A DNA stretch of 64,000 nt from Cytobacillus oceanisediminis 2691 (GTDB lineage: Bacteria > Bacillota > Bacilli > Bacillales > Cytobacillaceae), in assembly GCF_000294775.2 (NCBI RefSeq), contig NZ_CP015506.1, positions 5,183,501 to 5,247,500 on the forward strand, in the 5' to 3' direction. Shown here piece by piece: positions 1 through 13,061 of this stretch. The position numbers and the translations under genes are program-made. The notes under the pieces are model-generated. The model saw nothing but the letters and a program-made list of their open reading frames with translations, was not told the origin of the DNA and did no database searches. Every line of letters begins with the position of its first letter. Within the stretch, counting starts at the first letter, position 1.

Positions 1-795
<795 letters not shown>

Positions 796-820
796 TCACC
801 TGCTAACTCCGCTTTTCGTT

Positions 821-940
821 TGTCTAGCTCCGGCGCCTAGCCCCTCGAGTCATAAGCCATTTCCTTCCAGAAGGATAGAACACCTTCCTGCAGGGCTCGT
901 CTTATGCTTTTAGGGGCTGATCGAGGCGCTTCTGCTTTTC
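821..940. repeat. Palindromic intergenic repeat, family 1, between atpG and atpD
   Basis: This is an approximately 120-base imperfect palindrome. Read on the minus strand, it begins AGAAAAGCAGAAGCGCC and ends near GGCGCCGGAGCTAGACAA. It shares most of its sequence with the element at 1831-1948, including a central CACCTTCCTGCAGGGCT block. Related ends recur at 12711, 30610, 33641 and 63877. It contains no gene and should fold into a long stem in the atp transcript. Confidence 0.85.
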
Positions 941-944
941 TGTA

Positions 945-1808
<864 letters not shown>

Positions 1809-1830
1809 TCACCACCCTTATTCAGATTAG

Positions 1831-1948
1831 GCCAGCTGCAGCGCCTAACCCCTCGAGGTCATTAGCCAATCCCTTCCGGAAGTAAAGAACACCTTCCTGC
1901 AGGGCTAGTCTTATGCTTGTCGGGGCTGACCAAGGCGCTTCCGCTTTT
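1831..1948. repeat. Palindromic intergenic repeat, family 1, between atpA and atpG
   Basis: This is the second copy of the element seen at 821-940, in the same orientation and clearly similar along its whole length. Both share the blocks CCCCTCGAG, GAACACCTTCCTGCAGGGCT and TCTTATGCTT. The outer arms GCGCCTAACCCC and GGGGCTGACCAAGGCGC pair imperfectly. No coding potential is apparent. Confidence 0.85.
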
Positions 1949-2014
1949 TATTGTTTGTCAGAACCGAATTGAGGTGCTTAGATGGGGATCACTTCCCCAT
2001 CCGGGCAATCTCGA

Positions 2015-3538
<1,524 letters not shown>

Positions 3539-3547
3539 CTACGAATC

Positions 3548-4647
<1,100 letters not shown>

Positions 4648-4751
4648 TCATATGCATGATTCCGAATTAGTTTTAAGGTAAAAAAACATAAAGGAATGGC
4701 GAAGGTTCATAGAATGATCTTCGCCATTTAGAACGATTGGTACAGTATTAA

Positions 4752-5003
<252 letters not shown>

Positions 5004-5039
5004 TTAAAATGTTTTGTCCATGAAATGAACAGGTATATA

Positions 5040-5759
<720 letters not shown>

Positions 5760-5774
5760 TCACCTCTCTTCCCG

Positions 5775-6158
5775 CTATTTACGTAATTGAAAAGATTGAA
5801 GAAAATAATCTATCATAATGACAATATAGGATGTCATTAATCCAAATACCACACTGATCAGATGCAGCTTATCCGGATATTCCAGAGCGATCATCACAGC
5901 AAATACTGCTGTAGCCATTCTGGATACCGTTCCAAGTGAACGCACCTTCTCGCCTCTCTCGACTGCCTCTCCAAACTGCAGCGCCTTTCGTGAAATCAGC
6001 CACAAATTGAACAGGCTTAAGCTTGTACCAAATATCAAGCCCAGAAAAATAGATTGATAAGGTGTAAACCCCCAGCCGAGAACGTATACAGACAACAAAA
6101 GGAATATGTATTTTCGCTGTCTTTGAAAAGTTACTTTGATTTCCGGCATGATGTTCAT
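5775..6158 (-). CDS. atpI: ATP synthase subunit I
   Basis: This is a small membrane protein of about 127 residues with four predicted helices, encoded before atpB. In other bacteria AtpI helps assemble the c-ring or handle Mg2+. It starts at ATG 6158, overlapping the atpZ stop, or at a second ATG (6149, MPEIKVTFQRQRKY) that is better spaced from AGGAG. Assignment rests on position, size and hydrophobic profile more than on sharp motifs. Confidence 0.85.
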   Translation of the reverse strand: MNIMPEIKVTFQRQRKYIFLLLSVYVLGWGFTPYQSIFLGLIFGTSLSLFNLWLISRKALQFGEAVERGEKVRSLGTVSRMATAVFAVMIALEYPDKLHLISVVFGLMTSYIVIMIDYFLQSFQLRK

Positions 6159-6376
6159 TCTCCTGTGAAGAAATGTTGGATTAAGCGAAGCATGGCGTAA
6201 ATCCCGGCGCCCAGTCCAATGAACAAACCGACCAATAGGAATAACGGCTCTGTTCCTGCCTTGCTGTCAAGCCACCTTCCGGCGAAAATGCCAATGAGCG
6301 TGGAACCTACTAACTGAGAAAGAATGGCGGACATTAAGGCCATCGCCTTAAATGGGTTGCGGTCTTTTTGACGCAT
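6155..6376 (-). CDS. atpZ: AtpZ/AtpI-type membrane protein of ATP synthase operon
   Basis: This is a 73-residue protein with two membrane helices (about residues 15-37 and 45-65) separated by GRWLDSKAGTEP, typical of the AtpZ family. Together with AtpI it is thought to support Mg2+/Ca2+ handling or c-ring assembly. I place the start at the ATG for MRQKDRNPFKAM because AAGGGAGG lies about ten bases upstream; an open frame sixteen codons longer would include that ribosome site. It is the first gene of the atp operon. Confidence 0.85.
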   Translation of the reverse strand: MRQKDRNPFKAMALMSAILSQLVGSTLIGIFAGRWLDSKAGTEPLFLLVGLFIGLGAGIYAMLRLIQHFFTGE

Positions 6377-6508
6377 AAAAACGCATCCTCCCTTAAGAGA
6401 ATGGTAAGTGGGTTTTGAGGCCATAATTAATCATATTAACATCATGCAGAAGTGGGAAATATGTCTGCACAAATATTTTGAAAACCCTATCATCTTTTAC
6501 CCTTTGTA

Positions 6509-6537
6509 AGCATACAATAGGGCTTTGTCAATGTCAA
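6509..6537 (-). promoter_or_regulatory. Sigma-A promoter of the atp operon
   Basis: On the minus strand, TTGACA (6532-6537) is followed by a 17-base spacer and TATGCT (6509-6514), about 130 bases before atpZ. A second TTGACA lies directly after the first but would give too short a spacer. This is the only strong promoter match in the gap. Confidence 0.8.
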
Positions 6538-6623
6538 TGCGTTTGGAGTGAAAAAGTTCACAAACAAAAAGGTAAAAATATGGTATGTTCACATATTTAT
6601 CACATTTAATTTTTGGATATCTA

Positions 6624-6655
6624 TTGAAAAAGGAGCGAGTTTCTGCATCGCTCCT
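6624..6655 (-). terminator. Terminator of the S8 protease gene
   Basis: The arms AGGAGCGA and TCGCTCCT form an 8-bp stem around a nine-base loop (6631-6655). On the minus strand they are followed by TTTTTC, 24 bases past the protease stop codon. Confidence 0.8.
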
Positions 6656-6678
6656 GAAAACGCTTTAAATTAACATTA

Positions 6679-8946
6679 TCACTTACTTTGAGTGGTCCGC
6701 TTGTTTACCGAAGGTTCCGGGTCCCCGAGCTGCCCATCCGGCCTCACAAATAGGTAGGTTTCAATCCAATCTTCCTTGCCGGCTTTTTTGGCAAACACCT
6801 TTGCAAGGTATAGCCCAGGCCCAGGAAGCTTATCTGCCGGAATTTCCTGCAGCAGCTGTCCTTTGCCTGCATTTCTTTTCCAGTCAAGATATCCCATGAA
6901 GCGGAGGCTTTCCGAATCAAACATGGCAATTCCGAACTCTTCTGCCCCGCCAGGAAGATACACTTCATAGCGATACGTGCCCGGCTTATCTCCTTTGCCC
7001 AGTCCGAATCCCATCACCCTTGGATAATCCGGCTCTTCAAGCACATAAAGATAGGGAATTCTGATGCTTTCGGCACCTGCCTTCATAAGCAGGTACCCAT
7101 CATAGATCTTTTTCTTTAAAAGAGTCGGGTCTGCCGACATTTTGATTTCCACCTTTTTCTTATCACCTGGGTTTAATTGAAATGTCATAGGCATTTCCCA
7201 ATTGATGCCCTGTGCCTTATAAGGTAGAGAAAAGGAGTAGGTCTGCGTTTTCTCACTAATATTTTCAACCGCTATAAAACTGCTGTGTTCATGCAGCCTG
7301 TCTGCGATCTGAAATTTCCCAAACTGCAGAGAGGCCGGGAGGACAAGCGTTTCTGCTCTCAGCGCTTGATCAAGCTGGATTCTGCCTGCTCCCTGCTCAT
7401 AAGTTCTATATGTTTTTCCTTCTGTATTCATAAGAAGCTTAGCCGTATTCATAAGTACTGCCTTAATCCGTTCCGGCCCCCATTCGGGATGAGCCTGTTT
7501 CAGGATGGCACAGGCCCCTGCGACATGCGGAGCGGCCATGCTAGTCCCCTGCAGCGGCAGGTAACCGCCAGGAATGGTGCTATTTATGGCGACTCCAGGT
7601 GCCACAACATCCGGCTTGATTTCCCATGTTGATGTAACGGGTCCGCGGGAACTGAAGTCAGCCAGGATATCCCTTTCTTCTATTATATTAGTCCGGGCAA
7701 GGAGTCTTCCTTCATTAATGTTCTTCTTGAGCTCCTCTCCTTCTTCCTTTGATAACGCCGCTACCGGAATTGGAACACCACTGTCCAGATTGCCAAAGAA
7801 CCTGCCTTTTGTATTATTAAAAATAATGATTCCCTCTGCTCCTGCTTCCATTGCATGGACTGCCTTATCAGTAAACGTTAGTTCCCCTCGTTCCACTAAT
7901 ACCATTTTCCCTTTGGCATTCTTCAATTCTTCAGGATGACCGAGTCCTCCATCGACCAATTCATAGGATCGGTCAAATTCCCAATCCTTTGACCCCTGCA
8001 GCAAATCAAGACGAATTTCCCGCCCGCCTATGCTCAAAAATGGCACCTTCATTGTCGGTGTTGAGGCTCCTACAGAAATGGCCTTCGCCGCTGTGCCCGG
8101 TGATCCGACCGTCCAAATATTCGGGCCCGAATTACCCGATGAAGTGACAGCCGTTATTCCCTTTTCAACTGCTTTATTAAGGGCCATGCTTATCGGAAGG
8201 TCAGGTCCGTTCACGTTATTTCCCAAGGAAAGGTTTAACACATCTACTTTATCCTTTATTGCCTGTTCGATGGCCGCTATCACCTGTTCTGTTGTTCCGC
8301 TGCCGCCTGGTCCGAGAGCCCGGTAGGCGATAATGGTTGCTTCAGGTGCAACCCCTTGAATTCTGCCATTTGCCGCAATGATTCCTGCGACGTGAGTGCC
8401 GTGCAGTGTGCCTTGTCCCCCTGCAGCTTTTGTTTCCATCGGATCCTTATCATTATCCACCAGATCATGTCCGCCGCCATAGCTCCTTCGCAAGTCTGGA
8501 TGATTATAATCGATGCCGGTATCGATTACGCCCACTTTCACACCCTTGCCTGTGAGTCGCTGATTATCTCTGTCATAATAGCCTCTGGCACTAATTCCGC
8601 CAATCAGCTTGATATTGTCATCGGAATGTACATGATAGGTATTAACCGGTGAAACAGAAGATACTGACTCTATCTTTTGCAGGCTTTGCAATGCAGATTG
8701 CTTTCCTATAACTGAAAAGCCGTTCAACGCCTGATTGAATGTATGCCTAATTTGCAGATCAGGATTTTGATCGATCATTTTCTTAATCCCCTGTTCGTTC
8801 TTCGCATCTTTCAGAACGACGATAGCCACTTTTTCTATATCAGGTGACTCTTCCGGAATAGGAGGGTGTGAAAGTGTCCGGGCCAAAACAGTACTTTGAC
8901 TCCAAAAGAAGGAGATGAATGTTAAGATTAGCAAGAGTTTTTTCAT
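6679..8946 (-). CDS. Secreted subtilisin-like S8 serine protease (Vpr-like)
   Basis: This 755-residue exported protease has a signal peptide (MKKLLLILTFISFF, cut probably near VLA-RT) and an inhibitor-I9-like propeptide (about residues 38-105). The S8 domain contains catalytic Asp142 (VIDTGID), His182 (HGTHVAG) and Ser469 (GTSMAAPHVAG), plus oxyanion Asn272. A protease-associated (PA) domain is inserted between His and Ser at about 315-425. A C-terminal beta-rich region of some 200 residues follows. This layout resembles B. subtilis Vpr. The ATG was chosen because GAGGGTGG lies eight bases upstream. That site lies inside a hairpin (8954-8980). Confidence 0.92.
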   Translation of the reverse strand: MKKLLLILTFISFFWSQSTVLARTLSHPPIPEESPDIEKVAIVVLKDAKNEQGIKKMIDQNPDLQIRHTFNQALNGFSVIGKQSALQSLQKIESVSSVSPVNTYHVHSDDNIKLIGGISARGYYDRDNQRLTGKGVKVGVIDTGIDYNHPDLRRSYGGGHDLVDNDKDPMETKAAGGQGTLHGTHVAGIIAANGRIQGVAPEATIIAYRALGPGGSGTTEQVIAAIEQAIKDKVDVLNLSLGNNVNGPDLPISMALNKAVEKGITAVTSSGNSGPNIWTVGSPGTAAKAISVGASTPTMKVPFLSIGGREIRLDLLQGSKDWEFDRSYELVDGGLGHPEELKNAKGKMVLVERGELTFTDKAVHAMEAGAEGIIIFNNTKGRFFGNLDSGVPIPVAALSKEEGEELKKNINEGRLLARTNIIEERDILADFSSRGPVTSTWEIKPDVVAPGVAINSTIPGGYLPLQGTSMAAPHVAGACAILKQAHPEWGPERIKAVLMNTAKLLMNTEGKTYRTYEQGAGRIQLDQALRAETLVLPASLQFGKFQIADRLHEHSSFIAVENISEKTQTYSFSLPYKAQGINWEMPMTFQLNPGDKKKVEIKMSADPTLLKKKIYDGYLLMKAGAESIRIPYLYVLEEPDYPRVMGFGLGKGDKPGTYRYEVYLPGGAEEFGIAMFDSESLRFMGYLDWKRNAGKGQLLQEIPADKLPGPGLYLAKVFAKKAGKEDWIETYLFVRPDGQLGDPEPSVNKRTTQSK

Positions 8947-8953
8947 AAGAAAA

Positions 8954-8980
8954 CCCACCCTCTTTTTGTTTTAGGGTGGG
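8954..8980 (-). promoter_or_regulatory. Hairpin sequestering the S8 protease ribosome-binding site
   Basis: On the minus strand, CCCACCCT and AGGGTGGG form an 8-bp GC-rich stem with an 11-base A-rich loop. The stem is directly followed by TTTTCTT and the protease ATG at 8946. The 3' arm contains the Shine-Dalgarno sequence. The same structure could act as a terminator for the upstream hydrolase gene. Confidence 0.65.
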
Positions 8981-9024
8981 CTGAATAGGTGCCATGTATG
9001 CGTAAATTGATATAAAATAAACGG

Positions 9025-10314
9025 CTAGTTCAAGGATTCATAAACAATATTAGCTACTTCTTTTGAAAGAGCGCCTGTGCTTCGGTATGATCCGCTTGGC
9101 AAAGGACCATTGTTTTGTTTGTTCGTAAGCAGGATAATCTGGAGGTTTTCCTTTGGATCTATAATAACCTGGGTTCCAGTAAAACCAGTATGGCCAAAGG
9201 CTATGTCAGAATAGTGATCTCCCATATACCAGCTTTTATCCAGCTCCCAGCCATATCCCTGGCCAAAACGCTGAGGAGAGGTAAAGATATCAATCACTTC
9301 TTTATCATACATTTTGGTTTTTCCATATGTTCCGCCATTTAACATGGTCTGGCCCAATACGGCAAGGTCCCTTGCTGTCGAAAATAAACCGGCATGGCCA
9401 GCAATACCTTTATTGCCATAGAAGCTATTCCCATCATTAACTTCTCCAATTAATGTGTAATTTCTCCAGTATTTAAACATATCCGGACTTTCTTCAACAT
9501 AGTACCCAAAATTAGGGTCATCAATCATTTTATATTCATAAGGATTCCCCCAGGAAGTAGCTGCAATTTTATGTTTGAAATGTTCAGGAGGAGTAAACAT
9601 CGTATCATGCATTTTTAAGGGATTATATATATTTTCCTCTAAGTATTTATCCAATTTTTGTCCACTTATCTCTTCAATTAAAAAACCCAGCATCATAAAG
9701 CTAAAATCACTATATCTTCTGTCCGTTCCAGTCGGGTATTCAAGGGGCAGCTGGTTTATATAACTCAGAACCTCTTCCGAATTGTCAGCATATAGGTATG
9801 TCGGTTTCCAAGGAGTCAATCCTGAGGTGTGTGTCAGCAAGTCGGCTATTGTAATATCTTCTTTTCCACGCTGAGCAAACTCAGGTATATATTCAGATAC
9901 CTTGTCATTGACTGAAAGTTCACCGTCACTTACCAGTTTCATAATGCCCTGAGTTGTTCCCATCACCTTCGTAACGGAAGCAAGATCGAAGATTGTTCTC
10001 TTTTTCATTTTTCGGGGATTACTGAGTAATTCCCCCATATCGTATTTTTGTGCATATCCATATGCTTCCTCTTTGACGATTTTTCCATCCTTTGCCACAA
10101 GAACTACTGCACCGGGTGTAATACCATCCTCAATAGCCTCCGTAATTGCTCTATCAATACCCTTTAATTTGACAGGATCAAAGCCAGCCTTTTTCGGATC
10201 AGCATGACTTAATTTCTGCCCGGACCGTTCTGTGGCATTCACCATATTTCCAGAAAATACTGCAGAACTTAAGGCTAATGCCAATACTATTAACAATATC
10301 TTTAACCTTTTCAA
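9025..10314 (-). CDS. Secreted beta-lactamase-fold serine hydrolase
   Basis: This 429-residue class C beta-lactamase/esterase-family enzyme has an N-terminal signal segment (MKRLKILLIVLALALSSAVF). The nucleophile motif SVTK is at 113-116, the second motif YSD is at 201-203, and the conserved HTSGLTPW is near 161. The family includes D-Ala-D-Ala peptidases, esterases and cell-wall recycling hydrolases; the exact substrate cannot be read from sequence. The start is probably a TTG placed eight bases after AAAGGAG. It lies 78 bases upstream of the S8 protease on the same strand. Confidence 0.85.
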   Translation of the reverse strand: MKRLKILLIVLALALSSAVFSGNMVNATERSGQKLSHADPKKAGFDPVKLKGIDRAITEAIEDGITPGAVVLVAKDGKIVKEEAYGYAQKYDMGELLSNPRKMKKRTIFDLASVTKVMGTTQGIMKLVSDGELSVNDKVSEYIPEFAQRGKEDITIADLLTHTSGLTPWKPTYLYADNSEEVLSYINQLPLEYPTGTDRRYSDFSFMMLGFLIEEISGQKLDKYLEENIYNPLKMHDTMFTPPEHFKHKIAATSWGNPYEYKMIDDPNFGYYVEESPDMFKYWRNYTLIGEVNDGNSFYGNKGIAGHAGLFSTARDLAVLGQTMLNGGTYGKTKMYDKEVIDIFTSPQRFGQGYGWELDKSWYMGDHYSDIAFGHTGFTGTQVIIDPKENLQIILLTNKQNNGPLPSGSYRSTGALSKEVANIVYESLN

Positions 10315-10338
10315 ATTTTCATCTCCTTTATAAACAAT

Positions 10339-10377
10339 ATACAATATTTTGTATAATTAATATTATCTATCTTTCAA
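10339..10377 (-). promoter_or_regulatory. Promoter with dyad operator before the serine hydrolase gene
   Basis: On the minus strand, TTGAAA (10372-10377) and TATACA (10350-10355) are separated by 16 bases. The -10 overlaps a perfect inverted repeat, ATACAA-TATT-TTGTAT (10339-10354). The dyad has the TACA...TGTA shape seen in BlaI-type operators, but no BlaI gene is nearby. Confidence 0.45.
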
Positions 10378-10441
10378 TCGATTATCAATATAGTTTTTAG
10401 TATTTTCAGAAAATAGTACTTTTAGATTATCACGAAAAAAA

Positions 10442-10467
10442 TAAGCCATCAAATAAATGATGGCTTA
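10442..10467 (-). terminator. Terminator of the 79-residue membrane protein gene
   Basis: The arms TAAGCCATCA and TGATGGCTTA form a 10-bp stem, followed on the minus strand by a run of seven T residues. Confidence 0.85.
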
Positions 10468-10480
10468 CTCCCTTTATGTA

Positions 10481-10720
10481 TTAGAATAGCTGATTCGGTT
10501 CAAGTTTCCCCTTTTGAATTAACCGGTCACGCTTCTTATCTCTCCACATATCCGTTAGCGTCGCGGCTATTAATAATAATGTAAGCAGAATTCCTTTTCC
10601 TTCTGCCAGTTTAAATACCAGGGCGATAAAACCTTCGGACATGAAGGTATTCATTAATGAACCCAGCAGCATGATGATCCAGACAATTAATGCTCCTTCT
10701 ACTACGGCTAATGCTCTCAT
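10481..10720 (-). CDS. Small two-helix membrane protein, unknown function
   Basis: This 79-residue protein has two hydrophobic segments (about residues 8-24 and 42-56) and a strongly charged C-terminal tail (WRDKKRDRLIQKGKLEPNQ), suggesting a cytoplasmic tail. GGGAGG precedes the ATG by eight bases, and a clear terminator follows the stop, so the gene is credible despite its size. It lies 88 bases after the MerR-like coiled-coil gene and may be co-transcribed with it. I do not recognise the family. Confidence 0.65.
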   Translation of the reverse strand: MRALAVVEGALIVWIIMLLGSLMNTFMSEGFIALVFKLAEGKGILLTLLLIAATLTDMWRDKKRDRLIQKGKLEPNQLF

Positions 10721-10808
10721 TTATTCGACCTCCCGAGTATTTAAAATCATTATGCCAATACCCTGAAGACAGCAGTCTAAACGTACATCTAGCAATTTGG
10801 GATTGCCT

Positions 10809-11417
10809 TTACTTTCCAAAAATCTTCTGCCAGATGCTTTTGCTTTTTTCAGCTTCTAATGCACCGGCTACTTCTTCTACAGACTTTTGTGTCGCCATCA
10901 GTTTTTCATAGAGGGAAGTGACTTTTTCGCTCTCTTTTTCATAGCCTTGTGCATGGGCATTTCTTAAATCTTCAATTGTGAGTTTGAGCTCATGCACCTC
11001 ATGTATCAGCTGTTTGTTTTGTTCTCTGATTTTATTTTGGGTTAGACGGGATTGTTCATTTTGCTGAACGAGAAAGCTGACCAGCTTTTTCATATCTGTC
11101 AGTTCTGAATTCACATTCACCAATGAGGTGGTGCTGCTTTCTTCCTCATCTTCCACTGTAATGATCACTGGGATTCCTGCATCCTCAAGCTTTGCTGTGA
11201 CTTCCTCTTTTTTTAACCCATCTGAATACAATTTCCGGATGAATTTAAGCTTTTCGATTTCGGAAGCTTGGATTTTATAGCGATTGTGTTCTTTCCGATA
11301 ATTTATGTATTCTGCATGCTCCTGCAAATAGCGCTTTAAGCTATTCTCAGGTATGTCCGGAAGTGCTTCTTTGAGCTCCTTCATTGTCAAATACTGATTT
11401 GCCAACGTCCTCAGCAC
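10809..11417 (-). CDS. MerR-like helix-turn-helix coiled-coil protein
   Basis: This 202-residue protein begins with a MerR-type helix-turn-helix (LTMKELKEALPDIPENSLKR, then an RYKIQASEIEKL wing). It continues with a long coiled coil (about 100-190) and ends in the basic amphipathic tail SIWQKIFGK. This build resembles RacA and DUF3967-type DNA-binding proteins from Bacillus plasmids and chromosomes. Function is unknown; chromosome or element anchoring is a possibility. The start is uncertain: the GTG used has a poor ribosome site, and an ATG lies eleven codons downstream. The upstream gap contains three spaced 25-bp repeats. Confidence 0.7.
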   Translation of the reverse strand: MLRTLANQYLTMKELKEALPDIPENSLKRYLQEHAEYINYRKEHNRYKIQASEIEKLKFIRKLYSDGLKKEEVTAKLEDAGIPVIITVEDEEESSTTSLVNVNSELTDMKKLVSFLVQQNEQSRLTQNKIREQNKQLIHEVHELKLTIEDLRNAHAQGYEKESEKVTSLYEKLMATQKSVEEVAGALEAEKSKSIWQKIFGK

Positions 11418-11473
11418 CTTTCTTGGTATCTTGCCGATTCACCCAGCCGCCTCTGGGCATTACCTATGACTAA

Positions 11474-11807
11474 CCACCTAACCGCCAACAAAACCACCAT
11501 CAATATTTTTGAGGTGAATGCCCCATCAACGAAGCTATTTCTGTTGTCTTTCTTCAACCGTGACCAGACCAACGAATCACTTTGAAACATCTAGAAACAC
11601 TAATATATCAACAATTTGCAAATAACCATCCAACCATCAACATGTTAACCGCTTACTACTTCAGCGCGAATTATACTTTCATTTCTTCTATACTCTATCA
11701 TAACTTTTCCAGCTTTGCGGGGAAAGAGACTTTTAACATAATTATTGATTAATACTATAAAAATCCATCTACTCATGATCACCCACCCAACCACCAACAT
11801 ATCAACC
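11474..11807. repeat. Three dispersed 25-bp direct repeats
   Basis: Three similar 25-base units start at 11474, 11626 and 11783, all in one orientation. The last is CCACCCAACCACCAACATAT followed by CAACC. It matches the second at 21 of 25 positions and the first at about 19. The starts are 152 and 157 bases apart. The surrounding 546-base gap (11418-11963) has no credible gene. The units could be binding sites for the adjacent MerR-like protein. Confidence 0.6.
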
Positions 11808-11864
11808 ATGTAATTTCGCAGTAGTTTGACACTCTTCTCCCCTCCCCTTTATAGAAAAGAACAG

Positions 11865-11899
11865 AAAAATGCACCTCCTTTTAAGAGAGGTGCATTTTT
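11865..11899. terminator. Bidirectional terminator downstream of upp
   Basis: The arms AAAAATGCACCTC and GAGGTGCATTTTT form a 13-bp stem with a nine-base loop, flanked by A and T runs. It lies 65 bases after the upp stop and could act in both directions. Confidence 0.85.
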
Positions 11900-11963
11900 C
11901 AATACTAATATTAATTGCAGAACTGTTAAAATCTCATTTTAAAAAATGTGATAGAAAAAAATT

Positions 11964-12593
11964 TTATTTTGTTCCGAATAAACGGTCGCCTGCATCGCCG
12001 AGACCAGGAACAATATAGCCTTTTTCGTTCAATTTTTCGTCTAATGCTGCAATATAGATATCAACGTCAGGGTGAGCTTCCTGTACAGCTTCTACCCCTT
12101 CAGGGGCAGCAATCAGGCACATGAATTTAATGTTTTTGCCTCCGCGCTTTTTAAGAGAGTGGATGGCTTCAATTGCGGAACCGCCAGTTGCAAGCATTGG
12201 GTCAACCACGATGAAATCTCTTTCTTCCACATCACTTGGAAGTTTTGCATAGTATTCAACCGGCTGCAGTGTTTCCGGGTCGCGGTATAAACCGATATGG
12301 CCCACTTTGGCAGCTGGAATCAGCTTCAAGATGCCGTCAACCATTCCAATTCCTGCACGCAGAATAGGGATAATTCCTAACTTCTTACCTGCTAGTACGC
12401 TGGACTTCATCGTGCTGACTGGAGTTTCTATTGTAATTTCTTCTAAAGGCATATCACGGGTGATTTCGAATGCCATAAGTGTTGCCACTTCATCGACAAG
12501 CTCACGAAATTCCTTTGTTCCCGTACTTTTTTCACGAATGTATGTAAGCTTATGCTGAATTAATGGATGGTCAAAAACGTAAACCTTTGCCAT
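11964..12593 (-). CDS. upp: Uracil phosphoribosyltransferase
   Basis: This enzyme salvages uracil to UMP with PRPP in the cytoplasm. It is 209 residues, normal for the family. The PRPP-binding loop [10 protein letters not shown] is at about residues 131-140, and the uracil-binding C-terminal segment [18 protein letters not shown] is intact. GGAGAG lies upstream of the ATG. As in B. subtilis it follows glyA, though here 468 bases containing a repeat separate them. Confidence 0.97.
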   Translation of the reverse strand: MAKVYVFDHPLIQHKLTYIREKSTGTKEFRELVDEVATLMAFEITRDMPLEEITIETPVSTMKSSVLAGKKLGIIPILRAGIGMVDGILKLIPAAKVGHIGLYRDPETLQPVEYYAKLPSDVEERDFIVVDPMLATGGSAIEAIHSLKKRGGKNIKFMCLIAAPEGVEAVQEAHPDVDIYIAALDEKLNEKGYIVPGLGDAGDRLFGTK

Positions 12594-12643
12594 GATTATC
12601 TCTCCTTTTCAATATGCAGATTAGTCGAACCACACTTCGTCTA

Positions 12644-12672
12644 ATTTTACAGAAAAACAGTTCCATCGGCAA
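12644..12672 (-). promoter_or_regulatory. Sigma-A promoter of upp
   Basis: TTGCCG (12667-12672), a 17-base spacer and TAAAAT (12644-12649) on the minus strand, 50 bases upstream of the upp start. Confidence 0.55.
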
Positions 12673-12710
12673 CTATGATTCGCTTTTGTTAAAGAAAAGT
12701 CATTTTTAAA

Positions 12711-13000
12711 AGAAAAGCGTAAGCGCCTCGTTCACCTAAGGAACGCAGGCTAAGAGCGTCACGTCCTGTGGCAGCGTCTGCATGACCCGCATCCTCCCAA
12801 AAGCTGCCGCTTTTGTTCGTGCGAGGATTATGCTGACGAAGCCTTCCTTGTCCTGCGGGCCTCAAGCATAAGACGGTTCCTGTAAGAAGCCATTTTTCCT
12901 TTTGAAAGGAAACGGGCTTAGACCTAGAGTCCCTGGAGCCCCAGCTAGACAAGCTTGCAACCTCGAGGGGGCAGGCTGTTTGCGCCAGACAGTTCTCGAA
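12711..13000. repeat. Long family 1 repeat between glyA and upp
   Basis: This is an approximately 290-base element starting AGAAAAGCGTAAGCGCC and ending CTAGACAAGCTTGCAACC plus CTCGAGGGGGCAGG and a CGCCAGACAG end. Its first 125 bases closely match the element entering the right window edge (63877-64000), including CACGTCCTGTGGCA and CCCAAAAGCTGCCGCTTTTG. The ends are like the shorter copies in the atp operon, so the family comes in short and long forms. The open frame across it is not credible as a gene. Confidence 0.8.
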
Positions 13001-13025
13001 GTTCGAAATTTTCTTATATAACCAT

Positions 13026-13055
13026 ACAAAAGCCGGCCTCTTGCTGTGGCCGGCT
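13026..13055 (-). terminator. Terminator of glyA
   Basis: The arms AGCCGGCC and GGCCGGCT form an 8-bp GC stem (13031-13055), followed on the minus strand by TTTTGT. It starts seven bases past the glyA stop. Confidence 0.85.
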
Positions 13056-13061
13056 GACTGA

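Noticed and set aside
10809-11417. Calling the coiled-coil protein RacA
   Set aside because: The architecture is similar, but RacA of B. subtilis lies near prfA and the helix-turn-helix residues do not match it closely enough from memory; left unnamed.
12689-12952. Open frame of 87 codons on the minus strand
   Set aside because: It lies wholly within the family 1 repeat, has no ribosome site and an unnatural residue composition.
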